A stretch of 22,238 nt of DNA from a virus (IMGVR_UViG_3300007960_000227:1-22238); one strand, 5' to 3'. Positions 14,082 to 21,786 are shown, counted from the stretch's first letter. Notes: generated by a model from the sequence alone, not told the origin. Numbers and translations are program-made.

Positions 14082-14106
14082 AAGGGGGACACCCCCTTCT
14101 TCTTTT
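14082..14106 (+). terminator. Intrinsic terminator of the plus-strand cassette
   Basis: AAGGGGG (14082-14088), loop ACA, then CCCCCTT (14092-14098) and a T-rich tail CTTCTTTT (14099-14106). This is a rho-independent terminator for plus-strand transcription from the regulator and membrane protein. It stops that transcript before the antisense of the terminase gene. In the minus direction the hairpin is followed by GCTTCC, not T-rich, so terminase transcripts may read through. Confidence 0.8.
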
Positions 14107-14112
14107 GCCCTC

Positions 14113-15810
14113 TCAGCGCTTCCGCCGCCGTGATCGAGTGAAGTCCGTAGCCGGGTCCGGGGCGTGCAGGTCGGGCCGGCGGACATCGAACTGGCTCACC
14201 AGAAGAGCGTAGCAGACCGTGTGGAGGAAGTCGTCGGGGACCCCACGCGGGTGGTTGTAGACGATCTCGCCCTTGGTCTCCGACAGCTCCATCGACACGC
14301 ACAGGATGTCGTTCATGAAGGTCTCGGCCTCGTCCCAGTTGAAGAAGGCCATGCCCCCCGAACGCGGTCCCTTCTTGATGAGGGTGAAGACGTCCTGGAG
14401 TACGCGGGACCTGTGCGTAGTGAACTTCCCGCCGAGCTTGTCGACCTTGATCTTCTCCTTCTGCTTCCCCACGTGGTTGAACAGCACCACCTGCCCCGCG
14501 CCTAGAATGCGCCGCAGCTCGGCGTTGCTGCCGAAGCCGAATCCCCAGTCGGCCCCCACCCGGTTGACCTTGAAGCGCCGGCACCAGTTGGCGATGTCCC
14601 GCACGGCGTAGTCGCCGTCGCTCTCTTCGCCTTCGTACCGCTTGGCGAAGACCAGGCTGAACCTTCCCTTGGAGTCGTAGCGGAAGATGGAGAGCACCGT
14701 GTAGGACGCGTCGCCGGTCCCCCAGTCCACGCCAGCCCAGGTCTTCGTAGACTGGATACGCCGGTCAGGCTCGTAGACGCAGTCGTACTCGCTGAGGCAG
14801 CAACGCCGAACCTCATCGAGCGTGACCGGCTTGGTGCCTGCGTCGTAGCTGCGCCCCATGACCTCGTTCATGAAACGGGGACGGGGGTAGCGCTTCTTCT
14901 TCTGGAGGATCTCCTGCCAGAGCCGGTTGAACACCCGGGGCTTGTTCTTGTACGCGTAGACGACGATGGGCTGACAGAGGTGGAACCCTTCCCACTCGGC
15001 ACTCTGCCTGCCGTAGGTGACCCACTGCGCCACGCCGTCCACCGGATTGAGCTCACGGCTGCAGTGGTGGCAGATGAGGCCCCGCTCTCCGATGTTGCGC
15101 ATGTCCGGGAGGACCCACTCGCCACAGCTGCAGCGAGGAAGCCACTCGTTCTGGGTCGAGAACCTCCCCCAGTACTCCTCGATGGGGTTGTCGAACGTCT
15201 TGGGCGTGCCGGAGTAGACCGAGATCGGCCCGTCGTCCAGTTCGCAGTGGAAGAGCGTCTCCTCGATGACCGGGAGGTCGTCGATGTGGATGTCCTGAAT
15301 CTCGTCGATGCACAGCAGGTCGGCCGGGATACCGCGAGCACGGTCGGCGTTCTTGTACACCGAGCGCAGCGTGATCTTGGAGAAGTTCCTCCAGCGCTTC
15401 GTCAGGACGTTCTGCGTGTGGCGGACGCCAGGGCCGGTCATCCCCGCCAGGCGCATCAACACCGGGCTGTCCTGCACTACGGCGCGGAGGCGCTCGTCAG
15501 AGAACTCACGCATCTGCACGTTGGATGCCGTGACGTAGAGCGAGCGCAGGTAGGGGATGAGGTTGGAGTAGGAAATCAGAGCGTTCCCGAGAGTCGTTGA
15601 CTTCTCGGACTGGCGCCCGAACATGAGCATCAGCTTCCGGCGCATGATTTCTTCGCCGGGAAAGTGCCTGATGGGTATGGTGTAGATGCCCTGGAGCCAC
15701 GGACGACGCGACAAGTCGATGGGCTCGCCCTTCAGCCGAATCGCGAACTCCGTGAACTCGTAGGGCGAGAACTCCAGGGCGTCGTACTTCTCGGCGGCCG
15801 CTGTACTCAT
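14113..15810 (-). CDS. Terminase large subunit
   Basis: A 565-residue ATPase and nuclease that packages DNA into the prohead. ATPase motifs: Walker-A-like G-R-Q-S-E-K-S-T (65-72), Walker B L-L-C-I-D-E (165-170) and coupling motif Y-S-G-T-P (199-203). A zinc-ribbon insertion follows, C227-x-C229 and C247-x2-C250. Nuclease aspartates are D362 in V-D-W-G-T-G, D421 in A-D-W-G-F-G and D526 or D527 in G-V-P-D-D-F. A basic tail ends the protein. GAGG lies eight bases before the ATG. Its length and motif order are typical; the zinc ribbon between ATPase and nuclease is less usual but known in some terminases. No EKxA motif is present. The small subunit was not identified. Confidence 0.92.
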   Translation of the reverse strand: MSTAAAEKYDALEFSPYEFTEFAIRLKGEPIDLSRRPWLQGIYTIPIRHFPGEEIMRRKLMLMFGRQSEKSTTLGNALISYSNLIPYLRSLYVTASNVQMREFSDERLRAVVQDSPVLMRLAGMTGPGVRHTQNVLTKRWRNFSKITLRSVYKNADRARGIPADLLCIDEIQDIHIDDLPVIEETLFHCELDDGPISVYSGTPKTFDNPIEEYWGRFSTQNEWLPRCSCGEWVLPDMRNIGERGLICHHCSRELNPVDGVAQWVTYGRQSAEWEGFHLCQPIVVYAYKNKPRVFNRLWQEILQKKKRYPRPRFMNEVMGRSYDAGTKPVTLDEVRRCCLSEYDCVYEPDRRIQSTKTWAGVDWGTGDASYTVLSIFRYDSKGRFSLVFAKRYEGEESDGDYAVRDIANWCRRFKVNRVGADWGFGFGSNAELRRILGAGQVVLFNHVGKQKEKIKVDKLGGKFTTHRSRVLQDVFTLIKKGPRSGGMAFFNWDEAETFMNDILCVSMELSETKGEIVYNHPRGVPDDFLHTVCYALLVSQFDVRRPDLHAPDPATDFTRSRRRKR

Positions 15811-15909
15811 GCAGGGAACCTCGTGCAGCTCGATAGTCTACTCCGTAGCCTGGCCTCTGTCTCCGGTGGACGCATCCTACCTCACTGCGAGCAGACCACC
15901 GAAGATGAC
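15811..15909. promoter_or_regulatory. Divergent intergenic region between terminase and small plus-strand gene
   Basis: These 99 bases separate the terminase start (15810, minus) from a small gene (15910, plus), so promoters on both strands would be expected. The terminase ribosome site GAGG is seen at its left side. No convincing -35 and -10 pair was found by eye on either strand, and no clear operator repeat. Confidence 0.3.
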
Positions 15910-16203
15910 GTGACCAAGGTACTGATCCCCGTAGCTCGGCAGAACTCGGGGGACATGAAGGACGTCGCCATGCGACGCTTCGCCAAGGACTGGGTGAAGC
16001 GGAACGCCCCCGGTCGGGTGGGGGTGGAAGCCCGATTCGTCGAGCTCGGAGTCGGCGTGTCCTTCTACCACGCGGGGGAGGAGTACCCCGTCGTTGCCCA
16101 GATCGAGATCACCTGGTGGGCGAAGCCCGAGAAGAGCGAGGACGAGGAAGACGACGAGGACGAGACGCCAAGGCCTATGCACAGCCCGAAGCGGAAGCGC
16201 TGA
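15910..16203 (+). CDS. Small plus-strand protein with acidic then basic tail
   Basis: A 97-residue protein starting at GTG 15910; a later ATG (15955) is an alternative. The codon third positions are strongly G or C, as in real genes here. The body (about 1-70) is a mixed alpha/beta segment ending in W-W-A-K-P, followed by a run of Asp and Glu and then a basic P-K-R-K-R end. No family was recognised. It lies opposite to both neighbours; its stop abuts the stop of the 132-aa minus-strand gene with no gap, leaving no room for a terminator. It may be a nucleic-acid or protein-binding accessory factor, but this is only a guess. Confidence 0.55.
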   Translation: MTKVLIPVARQNSGDMKDVAMRRFAKDWVKRNAPGRVGVEARFVELGVGVSFYHAGEEYPVVAQIEITWWAKPEKSEDEEDDEDETPRPMHSPKRKR

Positions 16204-16602
16204 CTACCCGCTGACGTAGAAGGTGTCGGTCTCGTAGATGAGCACCCACTTGAGCGACTGGGCACACTGCCCCAGGAAGTGCACGTCGTCCATGGCGATG
16301 GGGTTCCGGCAGATGCGCCAAGACAGGCCGGTACGGTCGACGCCGCCCACCTCGGTCATCTCCAGGTTGGTCTCATCGGTGACCGAGTCAACCGCGAAGG
16401 TGCCTACCCCCGCCTCGCCGTCGGACCCCCCGATGTACAGCACATCTCCCGCCGCCACGAGGTCTGCCTCGAAGGTGGCCTCGGCGTCGGTGAAGGTCTC
16501 GTCAGCGGCGGCGAGGACGCCGCCGGTGCCTTCGGCGATCAGCTGCCCGTTGAGGGCCTGGGTCAGCGCCTTGTAGCTGTCGAACTTCCGGCTGATGATC
16601 AT
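16204..16602 (-). CDS. Unrecognised virion-type protein
   Basis: A 132-residue protein starting at ATG 16602 with GGGAG seven bases before it. Codon use is typical for coding DNA. A beta-rich segment A-G-D-V-L-Y-I-G-G (about 51-59) followed by F-A-V-D-S-V-T-D-E-T-N-L resembles small repeated beta domains in phage head and tail proteins, from memory. The C-terminal part has C-A-Q-S-L-K-W-V-L-I-Y. The first hundred bases overlap the end of the upstream gene in another frame. Role unknown; probably structural. Confidence 0.6.
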   Translation of the reverse strand: MIISRKFDSYKALTQALNGQLIAEGTGGVLAAADETFTDAEATFEADLVAAGDVLYIGGSDGEAGVGTFAVDSVTDETNLEMTEVGGVDRTGLSWRICRNPIAMDDVHFLGQCAQSLKWVLIYETDTFYVSG

Positions 16603-17017
16603 CGGTGAGCTCCCGGGCCTTGTTGTTGACGAACTCGAAGACCGTCGTGGTGAGGAACTGGTCTGCCATGGGCTTACCGGCCCATCCTATCACGCGGACG
16701 TAGAAGCTGGGCATCGGGACGAAGATGGCCTTGTCCGATCGCATCAGCTCGTTGCGGGCGCAGTCCACCTTGTCGAAGAACTCCGCAGCGACCTGCGCGG
16801 ACTCGGGTAGGACCTCCTTGAACCCGTCCTCGAGGATCCGGTGGAAGTTGGGGCAGAACGCATCGCGCCCCTCTGCCGGCCAGAAGTGGTAGATGAAGTC
16901 CTTCCCCTGCACGACGTACTCGACGTGAAGCGTCTCGTAGTCGCGGTGGGTGAAGGTGAGGGCGAGAGGGCTACGAACCCTCGATGAGGCGTAGGTGTCC
17001 GCGCTCGTTGGGCACAT
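16502..17017 (-). CDS. Unrecognised protein, C-terminal end uncertain
   Basis: A 171-residue reading from ATG 17017, which has AGGGAG six bases upstream and overlaps the end of the 246-aa gene by 47 bases. The body (about 20-135) looks real: F-T-H-R-D-Y-E-T-L, F-I-Y-H-F-W-P-A, V-D-C-A-R-N-E-L, I-F-V-P-M-P-S-F-Y-V-R-V-I-G-W. After about residue 140 it enters the 132-aa gene in a different frame, and becomes an arginine-rich tail with poor codon third positions. The tail may be real only as overlap, or the true end may involve a frameshift or sequence error. No function was recognised. Confidence 0.5.
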   Translation of the reverse strand: MCPTSADTYASSRVRSPLALTFTHRDYETLHVEYVVQGKDFIYHFWPAEGRDAFCPNFHRILEDGFKEVLPESAQVAAEFFDKVDCARNELMRSDKAIFVPMPSFYVRVIGWAGKPMADQFLTTTVFEFVNNKARELTDDHQPEVRQLQGADPGPQRAADRRRHRRRPRRR

Positions 17018-17711
17018 CTTCGGCTCCCTGTAGGGGGTCACTGCTGAGTTCATCGATAGTGGGGAAACGCGCAGGCGCTTCGATCTTCCCCAGCTTGAAG
17101 GCCAACGCCTTCTCGCGGAGGTCCTCGTCGTTGCCCTCCGACAGCTGGTCCATCTCGTCGCGCTCACGCATGGCGTCGATACCCTGGCGGCTGATCGCTG
17201 CCAAGCCCATGAGAGTCGCCCCGGACAAGGCGCCGCCCACCTTGCGCGCTTCGACCACCTGCTGGTTGGCCAACGCGATGACGTTGTCGAGGAAGTTCTC
17301 CTTGGAGACGCGCTCTCGCAGCCCGAGCTTGCCGTAGGTGGTAGCCAAGTCGCCCTTGGCTGCCGCCACCAGCTCGTCCCGGTTCTGGGCCACCTGCAGG
17401 TACTCGAACAGCTCCCGGGCAGTCAGCGCCCCGAGGTTCCAGAAGTACTCGCAGAAGAGCTCGAGCACAGGGAGGTCCGGTACGTAGCTCTCGGGGTACT
17501 TCACCAGCAGCTCGGTGCGCGCCGCCTCCGCGTCACCCCGCATGAGCATCAGCCCCTCGAAGTCCTTGCGCACCTGCCCCCGGAACAGGAAGTCCTTCGC
17601 CTCTTGGACCGTCCCCGTGTCCTTCCACAGAGCCAGCACCCCTTGCTGGCGCAGCCACCGACGGAAGGACGCGGGCGCCCCCTTGAGCGAGGCGCGCCAG
17701 GCCTTCGGCAC
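16971..17711 (-). CDS. Unrecognised helical protein
   Basis: A 246-residue protein. The GTG at 17711 is preferred because AGGGG lies seven bases upstream; a TTG three codons earlier (17720) is possible. It is mostly helical and charged: W-L-R-Q-Q-G-V-L-A-L-W, A-K-D-F-L-F-R-G-Q-V, L-L-V-K-Y-P-E-S-Y-V-P-D-L and F-C-E-Y-F-W-N-L. The end is acidic and disordered-looking. It lies in front of the terminase region in a tail-to-terminase block and has no EKxA motif. A packaging or tail accessory role is possible; nothing diagnostic was seen. Confidence 0.6.
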   Translation of the reverse strand: MPKAWRASLKGAPASFRRWLRQQGVLALWKDTGTVQEAKDFLFRGQVRKDFEGLMLMRGDAEAARTELLVKYPESYVPDLPVLELFCEYFWNLGALTARELFEYLQVAQNRDELVAAAKGDLATTYGKLGLRERVSKENFLDNVIALANQQVVEARKVGGALSGATLMGLAAISRQGIDAMRERDEMDQLSEGNDEDLREKALAFKLGKIEAPARFPTIDELSSDPLQGAEDVPNERGHLRLIEGS

Positions 17712-17723
17712 ACTCCCCAACCC

Positions 17724-17855
17724 CTAGGCCATCTCACGCAGCACGTCCTCGTTCGGAGGTACCAGCTCCCGCGCCGTGCAGGCCTGCTGCACGTCGTAGA
17801 CGGTCATCTTCTTGGTCAGAAGGTAGACCAAGTAGAGGCGGTGGGGGTACTTCAA
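17724..17855 (-). CDS. Possible 43-aa small protein with TTG start
   Basis: A 43-residue reading between the 672-aa gene and the 246-aa gene. It starts at TTG 17855 with a weak TAGG site and ends in TAG at 17724-17726. It contains H-R-L-Y-L-V-Y-L-L and V-Y-D-V-Q-Q-A-C-T-A-R, and codon third positions are mostly G or C, suggesting a real gene. The next gene is in the same frame only two codons later. It may be a small phage protein, or an in-frame N-terminal part of the next one separated by an amber stop. Confidence 0.4.
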   Translation of the reverse strand: MKYPHRLYLVYLLTKKMTVYDVQQACTARELVPPNEDVLREMA

Positions 17856-17862
17856 GGGCGGC

Positions 17863-19881
17863 CTACTGGGTCTTGGCCCTCAGCTCGTGCAGTCCGTCGA
17901 GGACCTCGTCCACGTTCCTCAGCGCGTTGCGCGCCGCCTGTTCCCGTACGTCGTCCATGCCGAGCCTGGACGCCACCAGGATCTCGGCCAGCTTGCTGGA
18001 GACCTTCTCCAGCTGGGGGATGGCGTCCACGTAGGCCTGCACGTTCTCGGGGGTCACGAAGTTGAGCGAGAGGATGGCGTCCGCCGTCTCGCGGTCGATG
18101 ATGACAGAGGCATGCTTGGAGAGCGAGGAGTGCTCGGACGGCTGACGCCGCAGAACGGCCAGCTCGGGCACCAGGTTCCGCTGCAGCCCGCGGTCCACCT
18201 CGCGGAAGGCCGAGGCGACCTTCATCATGGTGCGCGCCTTCAGCTCGGTCTCCTTGACCACGGGGCGCGTGTGGGGCACCGTCACGGGGGCTTGGGCCGA
18301 CGCTGCCTTCTCGATGAAGTGCCGGGCGCTGCTTCCCCGGACGCCCAAGGCGCCGAGGGCGAACTCGGCCCCGGACTCGGAGAGGAACTGCCCGTGGAAG
18401 GACGCCGCGTTCTGCCCGCGCAGGGAGAAGGCGGCGCCGTCGGAGAGCAGCTCCACGGAGTCCACGCCGGCGACCTTGAGCATCTCACGCCCGTCCACGT
18501 CGCGTGGATCCTCCGCCACGCCCACCTGGGAGCCCCGCAGCGGCACGAAGACGAAGGAGTCGGGCACGGCCACCTCGGCTCCCCCGAGGGCCGCGATCTT
18601 GTCGATGCCCGGGACCAGCGTGATGCGCACCGGCTGGCCGGACCCGAGGCGGACTGCCTGCAGCGACGCGGTCTTGGTCTTGCCGTCACCGACCGGGAGC
18701 TCGTACTCGTGCTGGATGTCCACCGGCTCGGTGGCGATGGCCTGACGCCCGACCTGGTACACGAAGACCCCGCGGCCGCGGGGGTGCGCCCCCTGAAGCG
18801 TGAGGTCGGCTTCGAACACGCCGGCGACCTTCTCCTGAAGCGCGTGCTCGTTCCCGCCCAGGAACATGTGCCCGCTCATCGGGACTCCCTCGATGGACAT
18901 CACCGCGGGGACCACCACACCCTGCACTTCCTTCCCCCCAGCGTAGGTCGTGTAGACCCCCACGCGATCAGCGACCTGGGCCACCTTGACCTTGGACGCC
19001 GTATCCACCGCGTCGGTGGCGAAGGTGACGAAGCCGCGCTCGCGCAGCACCTTCATGCTCTCGCCCGAGAGCATCGACTCGGCCTCGAAGCGCGTGATCT
19101 CGTTCTCCACGGGAGCGAAGCAGGCGTGGTTGGCCGTCTTGACCTTGTAGCCCATCCCGTGCTCCCGGAGCTGGACCACCGTGGGGCGGGTCAGCGCGCG
19201 CCGCAGCTGCCCGACCTCGGCCGCGGTCTTCTCCTTGGCCGTGGTGAGGGACAGGAGGGACTGCCGCATCTCCCCATCCTGCAGGAGCGCCGCGCGCACC
19301 GGGGTGTCCTCGCGGAGCTGGGCCCTGAACCGCTCCACGTCGGCTGCACGGAGCGTCGAAGCCACCTTCTCCAGCAGCACGGAGCCCGTCTTGATGACCG
19401 AGCTGGCATCGGGCGACCCCTGATTCGTCGGGGGCTGCATCTGGCTGCCGATGTCGGTGCCCTTGAACCTGTCGGGCTTGGCCGTGCCGGCGAACACGTC
19501 GGGGTTCTGCAGAGCACTGGCCACCTTCTCCTCGTTGACCGAGTGCGCGTCCCCCTTGTGGAACATCACGTCCAGGGGAGCCACTTCCCGCTCCCGGACG
19601 ACCAGGGGGAAGATGAGCAGCTGCTTGTTGCTGGCCGCCGCCTTCTTGGTCATGCCCGGAGGGTAGGCCATGAGCTTGCCGATAGCGTAGCCCCGGGCCT
19701 CGTCGACGCGCTCGAGAGCGACATCGATCTGGGTCTGGTGCAGGTACGGGAGCTGGGAGTAGGCCCCCTTGGTGATCTCCGTGGGCCACTCGTCGGCATC
19801 GCCCTCCAGCTTGAGGCCGAAGCCGCTGGCGCGCTTCTCGAGCTTGATCTCAGCGGAGTGGAAGAGGGGCTGGTGAGACAT
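17863..19881 (-). CDS. Large protein with about fourteen EKxA-type motifs
   Basis: A 672-residue protein; the ATG at 19881 has AGGAG seven bases upstream. No known domain was recognised. The first 100 residues include Y-P-P-G-M-T-K-K and an A-P-L-D-V-M-F-H-K-G segment, and residues about 310-510 are beta-rich. Motif copies lie near residues 15-19 (EKRAS), 118-122, 171-175, 217-221, 246-250, 298-301, 350-354, 402-406, 427-431, 468-472, 524-528, 553-557, 588-592 and 625-629. Four successive sites (alanines 250, 301, 353, 405) are 51-52 residues apart. It is surrounded by tail-side genes without the motif. It may be a virion protein tied to the prohead pathway, or a substrate or carrier of the motif. 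Function unknown. Confidence 0.6.
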   Translation of the reverse strand: MSHQPLFHSAEIKLEKRASGFGLKLEGDADEWPTEITKGAYSQLPYLHQTQIDVALERVDEARGYAIGKLMAYPPGMTKKAAASNKQLLIFPLVVREREVAPLDVMFHKGDAHSVNEEKVASALQNPDVFAGTAKPDRFKGTDIGSQMQPPTNQGSPDASSVIKTGSVLLEKVASTLRAADVERFRAQLREDTPVRAALLQDGEMRQSLLSLTTAKEKTAAEVGQLRRALTRPTVVQLREHGMGYKVKTANHACFAPVENEITRFEAESMLSGESMKVLRERGFVTFATDAVDTASKVKVAQVADRVGVYTTYAGGKEVQGVVVPAVMSIEGVPMSGHMFLGGNEHALQEKVAGVFEADLTLQGAHPRGRGVFVYQVGRQAIATEPVDIQHEYELPVGDGKTKTASLQAVRLGSGQPVRITLVPGIDKIAALGGAEVAVPDSFVFVPLRGSQVGVAEDPRDVDGREMLKVAGVDSVELLSDGAAFSLRGQNAASFHGQFLSESGAEFALGALGVRGSSARHFIEKAASAQAPVTVPHTRPVVKETELKARTMMKVASAFREVDRGLQRNLVPELAVLRRQPSEHSSLSKHASVIIDRETADAILSLNFVTPENVQAYVDAIPQLEKVSSKLAEILVASRLGMDDVREQAARNALRNVDEVLDGLHELRAKTQ

Positions 19882-19891
19882 GGAGGGGCTC

Positions 19892-21097
19892 CTACTCGGG
19901 GAAGATGTCTGCGAAGGCCGCGTCGATGTTCGCAGCCAGGGTGTCGGTTCCGGTGACGAAAGCGTCGGCTTGGAGGCCCAGCATCTCCCAGAAGCGCTGC
20001 ATGTGGTTGGCCATATCATCTCCGGTCACGATACCGACGACACCCACAACAATACCATCTGATCCGAAGTCAGGCAGGTTCTCGGCGGTAACGGCCCGGT
20101 TGATGAAGTTGGCCATCCCGCCTGGCTCGTCGTCGGGAATCCAGATGAAATGCACGTTTCCACTGCGCAAGAAGGCGATCAGGCTCTCGATGCTCTCGAG
20201 CAGCTCCCCCACCTCGTCCAGCGAGTCGGAGAGCAGAGCTGCCTTGTTCGCGATGAGGCTGGCAAGCAGGGCGATCTGCTCGGCCTTGTCCAGCGAGGGC
20301 TTGATGGACTCGCGCAGCTGGCGCAGCTTGTCGATGAGCTGCTTCATCGCAGGGACCGTGGCCGCCATGGGCAACGACGCCCACTTCGGGTAGTTGCCTC
20401 GCAGAGGGAGGAAGTCCTCGACCGTGGTGGCCCCGATCTGCTCCAGCACAGCTGCTCCCTCCTGCTCGGGGTCACAGACCAGCGCGTGCATGAGCGAGCT
20501 CGCCATGGCAGGGCCCAGCCTGGTGAGGGGCTTGTTGGCCTCGGTGACGTTCCCCAGGCGATCGTAGGTGTCGAGCGTCTCGCGGAACGCGGACATGTTG
20601 GTGAACATGTCGAAGAGCGCCTTGAGGTCCTCGAGCTCCTCGTGGCTGGAGACGCCCTGCAGCAGGATGAAGCCACCCACGTAGGTGTCGTCGTCCGTCA
20701 GGGGGCGCAGGGGGTCCGACTCATCCCGCGTGGAGGCGGCGACATCGGCCAGCCAGTTGGTCACCCCGCGGGCCTTCCACGGAAGCTGGGAGTTCTCCAG
20801 CCAGGACTCGTCGTAGGTCCAGTCGGGATCCCACTCCAGGTTCAGGTGGAGACAGAGCCCCACGTTGTTCTGGAGCACATCCATGATCAAGGAGTCGATG
20901 AGCGCTACGAGAGCCAGGGAGATGGCGCGCGCCGCGTTGACGTCGCTCACGGCGAAGGCCGAGATGACGTTGAGCACCGTAGCCACGCCGTCGAGCACCG
21001 TAGCCACCGTACTCAGTGCGGCCTGCCCTTCATCGACCGCGGCCGCGATCTGGGACGCCTGCTCCGGCATCGTCTCGAACTGAACCCAACTCGCCAC
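19892..21097 (-). CDS. Unrecognised, probably tail or baseplate protein
   Basis: A 401-residue protein starting at GTG 21097, with GGAG five to seven bases upstream, right after the stop of the preceding gene. The frame extends further upstream, but that part overlaps the previous gene and was rejected. The N-terminal 60 residues are helical and hydrophobic (V-A-T-V-L-D-G-V-A-T-V-L-N-V-I-S-A-F). The middle is mixed with W-D-P-D-W-T-Y-D-E, and a long helix near 265-330 (I-A-L-L-A-S-L-I-A-N-K-A-A-L-L) recalls a coiled coil. It has no EKxA motif. By position beside the spike gene it is probably a tail or baseplate component. Confidence 0.5.
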   Translation of the reverse strand: MASWVQFETMPEQASQIAAAVDEGQAALSTVATVLDGVATVLNVISAFAVSDVNAARAISLALVALIDSLIMDVLQNNVGLCLHLNLEWDPDWTYDESWLENSQLPWKARGVTNWLADVAASTRDESDPLRPLTDDDTYVGGFILLQGVSSHEELEDLKALFDMFTNMSAFRETLDTYDRLGNVTEANKPLTRLGPAMASSLMHALVCDPEQEGAAVLEQIGATTVEDFLPLRGNYPKWASLPMAATVPAMKQLIDKLRQLRESIKPSLDKAEQIALLASLIANKAALLSDSLDEVGELLESIESLIAFLRSGNVHFIWIPDDEPGGMANFINRAVTAENLPDFGSDGIVVGVVGIVTGDDMANHMQRFWEMLGLQADAFVTGTDTLAANIDAAFADIFPE

Positions 21098-21105
21098 GCG
21101 CTCTC

Positions 21106-21786
21106 CTACAAGATGCTGCCCGATACGGGCTCTGTAACCAAGACCGAGGTGCCGGTGCCGCCGACGTAGGGAACCGAAGCCACGATCCCGGCGAACGCCA
21201 TGGAGTAGGCCGCGGCGTAGTTGGGCAGCTGCGCTGCCAGAGTAGCATTGACGGGGGCACCCGGGACATCGCCTTCCCCGAAGACCCCTGCTGCAGTGAA
21301 CGCTGCAGGGAGGGTCCCTTGCAGCAGGGTCTCCAGCTCGGCCTGCAGCGTGGGGTTCGATGCGAGGGAGACGAGGGCGGTCCCGGTACCCGCTACCTTG
21401 CTGGGAGCGAGCTGAAGCCAGGACGTCGCCACCAGGTGCGTCAGTACGGACGTGATGAAGGTAGCGACTGCCCCCGCAGCGCCAGAACCCGTCCATCCCT
21501 GCGCCGCGAGGAACTGGGAAGCCGCAGCGGGAACGGTCGTCAGGGTATAGGGGACGGGGGAAGCCGTTGCCGGGGGGATGGCGATGCCGGTGAGCACCCC
21601 GCGAACACGCACCTGCTGCACCGCGGTCACCAGCCCAGCGCACAGCGCCTCGATGAAGGCCTCGGGCACACAATGGAGCGCTACCCCGGTGGCAGCGTTC
21701 TCGCGACAGGCGTCCGCCGCGAGCGGGAACTGCGCCAAGTGGTCTCGGAAGACCAGGGCAGCGATCGCGGGAGCGCTCAGGCTCAT
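21106..21786 (-). CDS. Ala-rich protein of unknown function, baseplate neighbourhood
   Basis: A 226-residue protein whose ATG overlaps the stop of the spike gene (ATGA), so coupled translation is likely. It is rich in Ala, Val, Thr, Leu and Gly, with hydrophobic helices across its length (A-F-I-E-A-L-C-A-G-L-V-T-A-V). No motif was recognised. The order next to the spike-like protein suggests a baseplate part. Low-complexity composition limits confidence. Confidence 0.5.
   Translation of the reverse strand: MSLSAPAIAALVFRDHLAQFPLAADACRENAATGVALHCVPEAFIEALCAGLVTAVQQVRVRGVLTGIAIPPATASPVPYTLTTVPAAASQFLAAQGWTGSGAAGAVATFITSVLTHLVATSWLQLAPSKVAGTGTALVSLASNPTLQAELETLLQGTLPAAFTAAGVFGEGDVPGAPVNATLAAQLPNYAAAYSMAFAGIVASVPYVGGTGTSVLVTEPVSGSIL

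Noticed and set aside
1-19881. DNA-level repeated word behind the EKxA motif, such as an uptake or recombination site
   Set aside because: The copies always fall in the coding frame of minus-strand genes and vary in the bases for Val, Thr, Ile or Leu, while Lys and Ala stay. This fits selection on protein, not on DNA.
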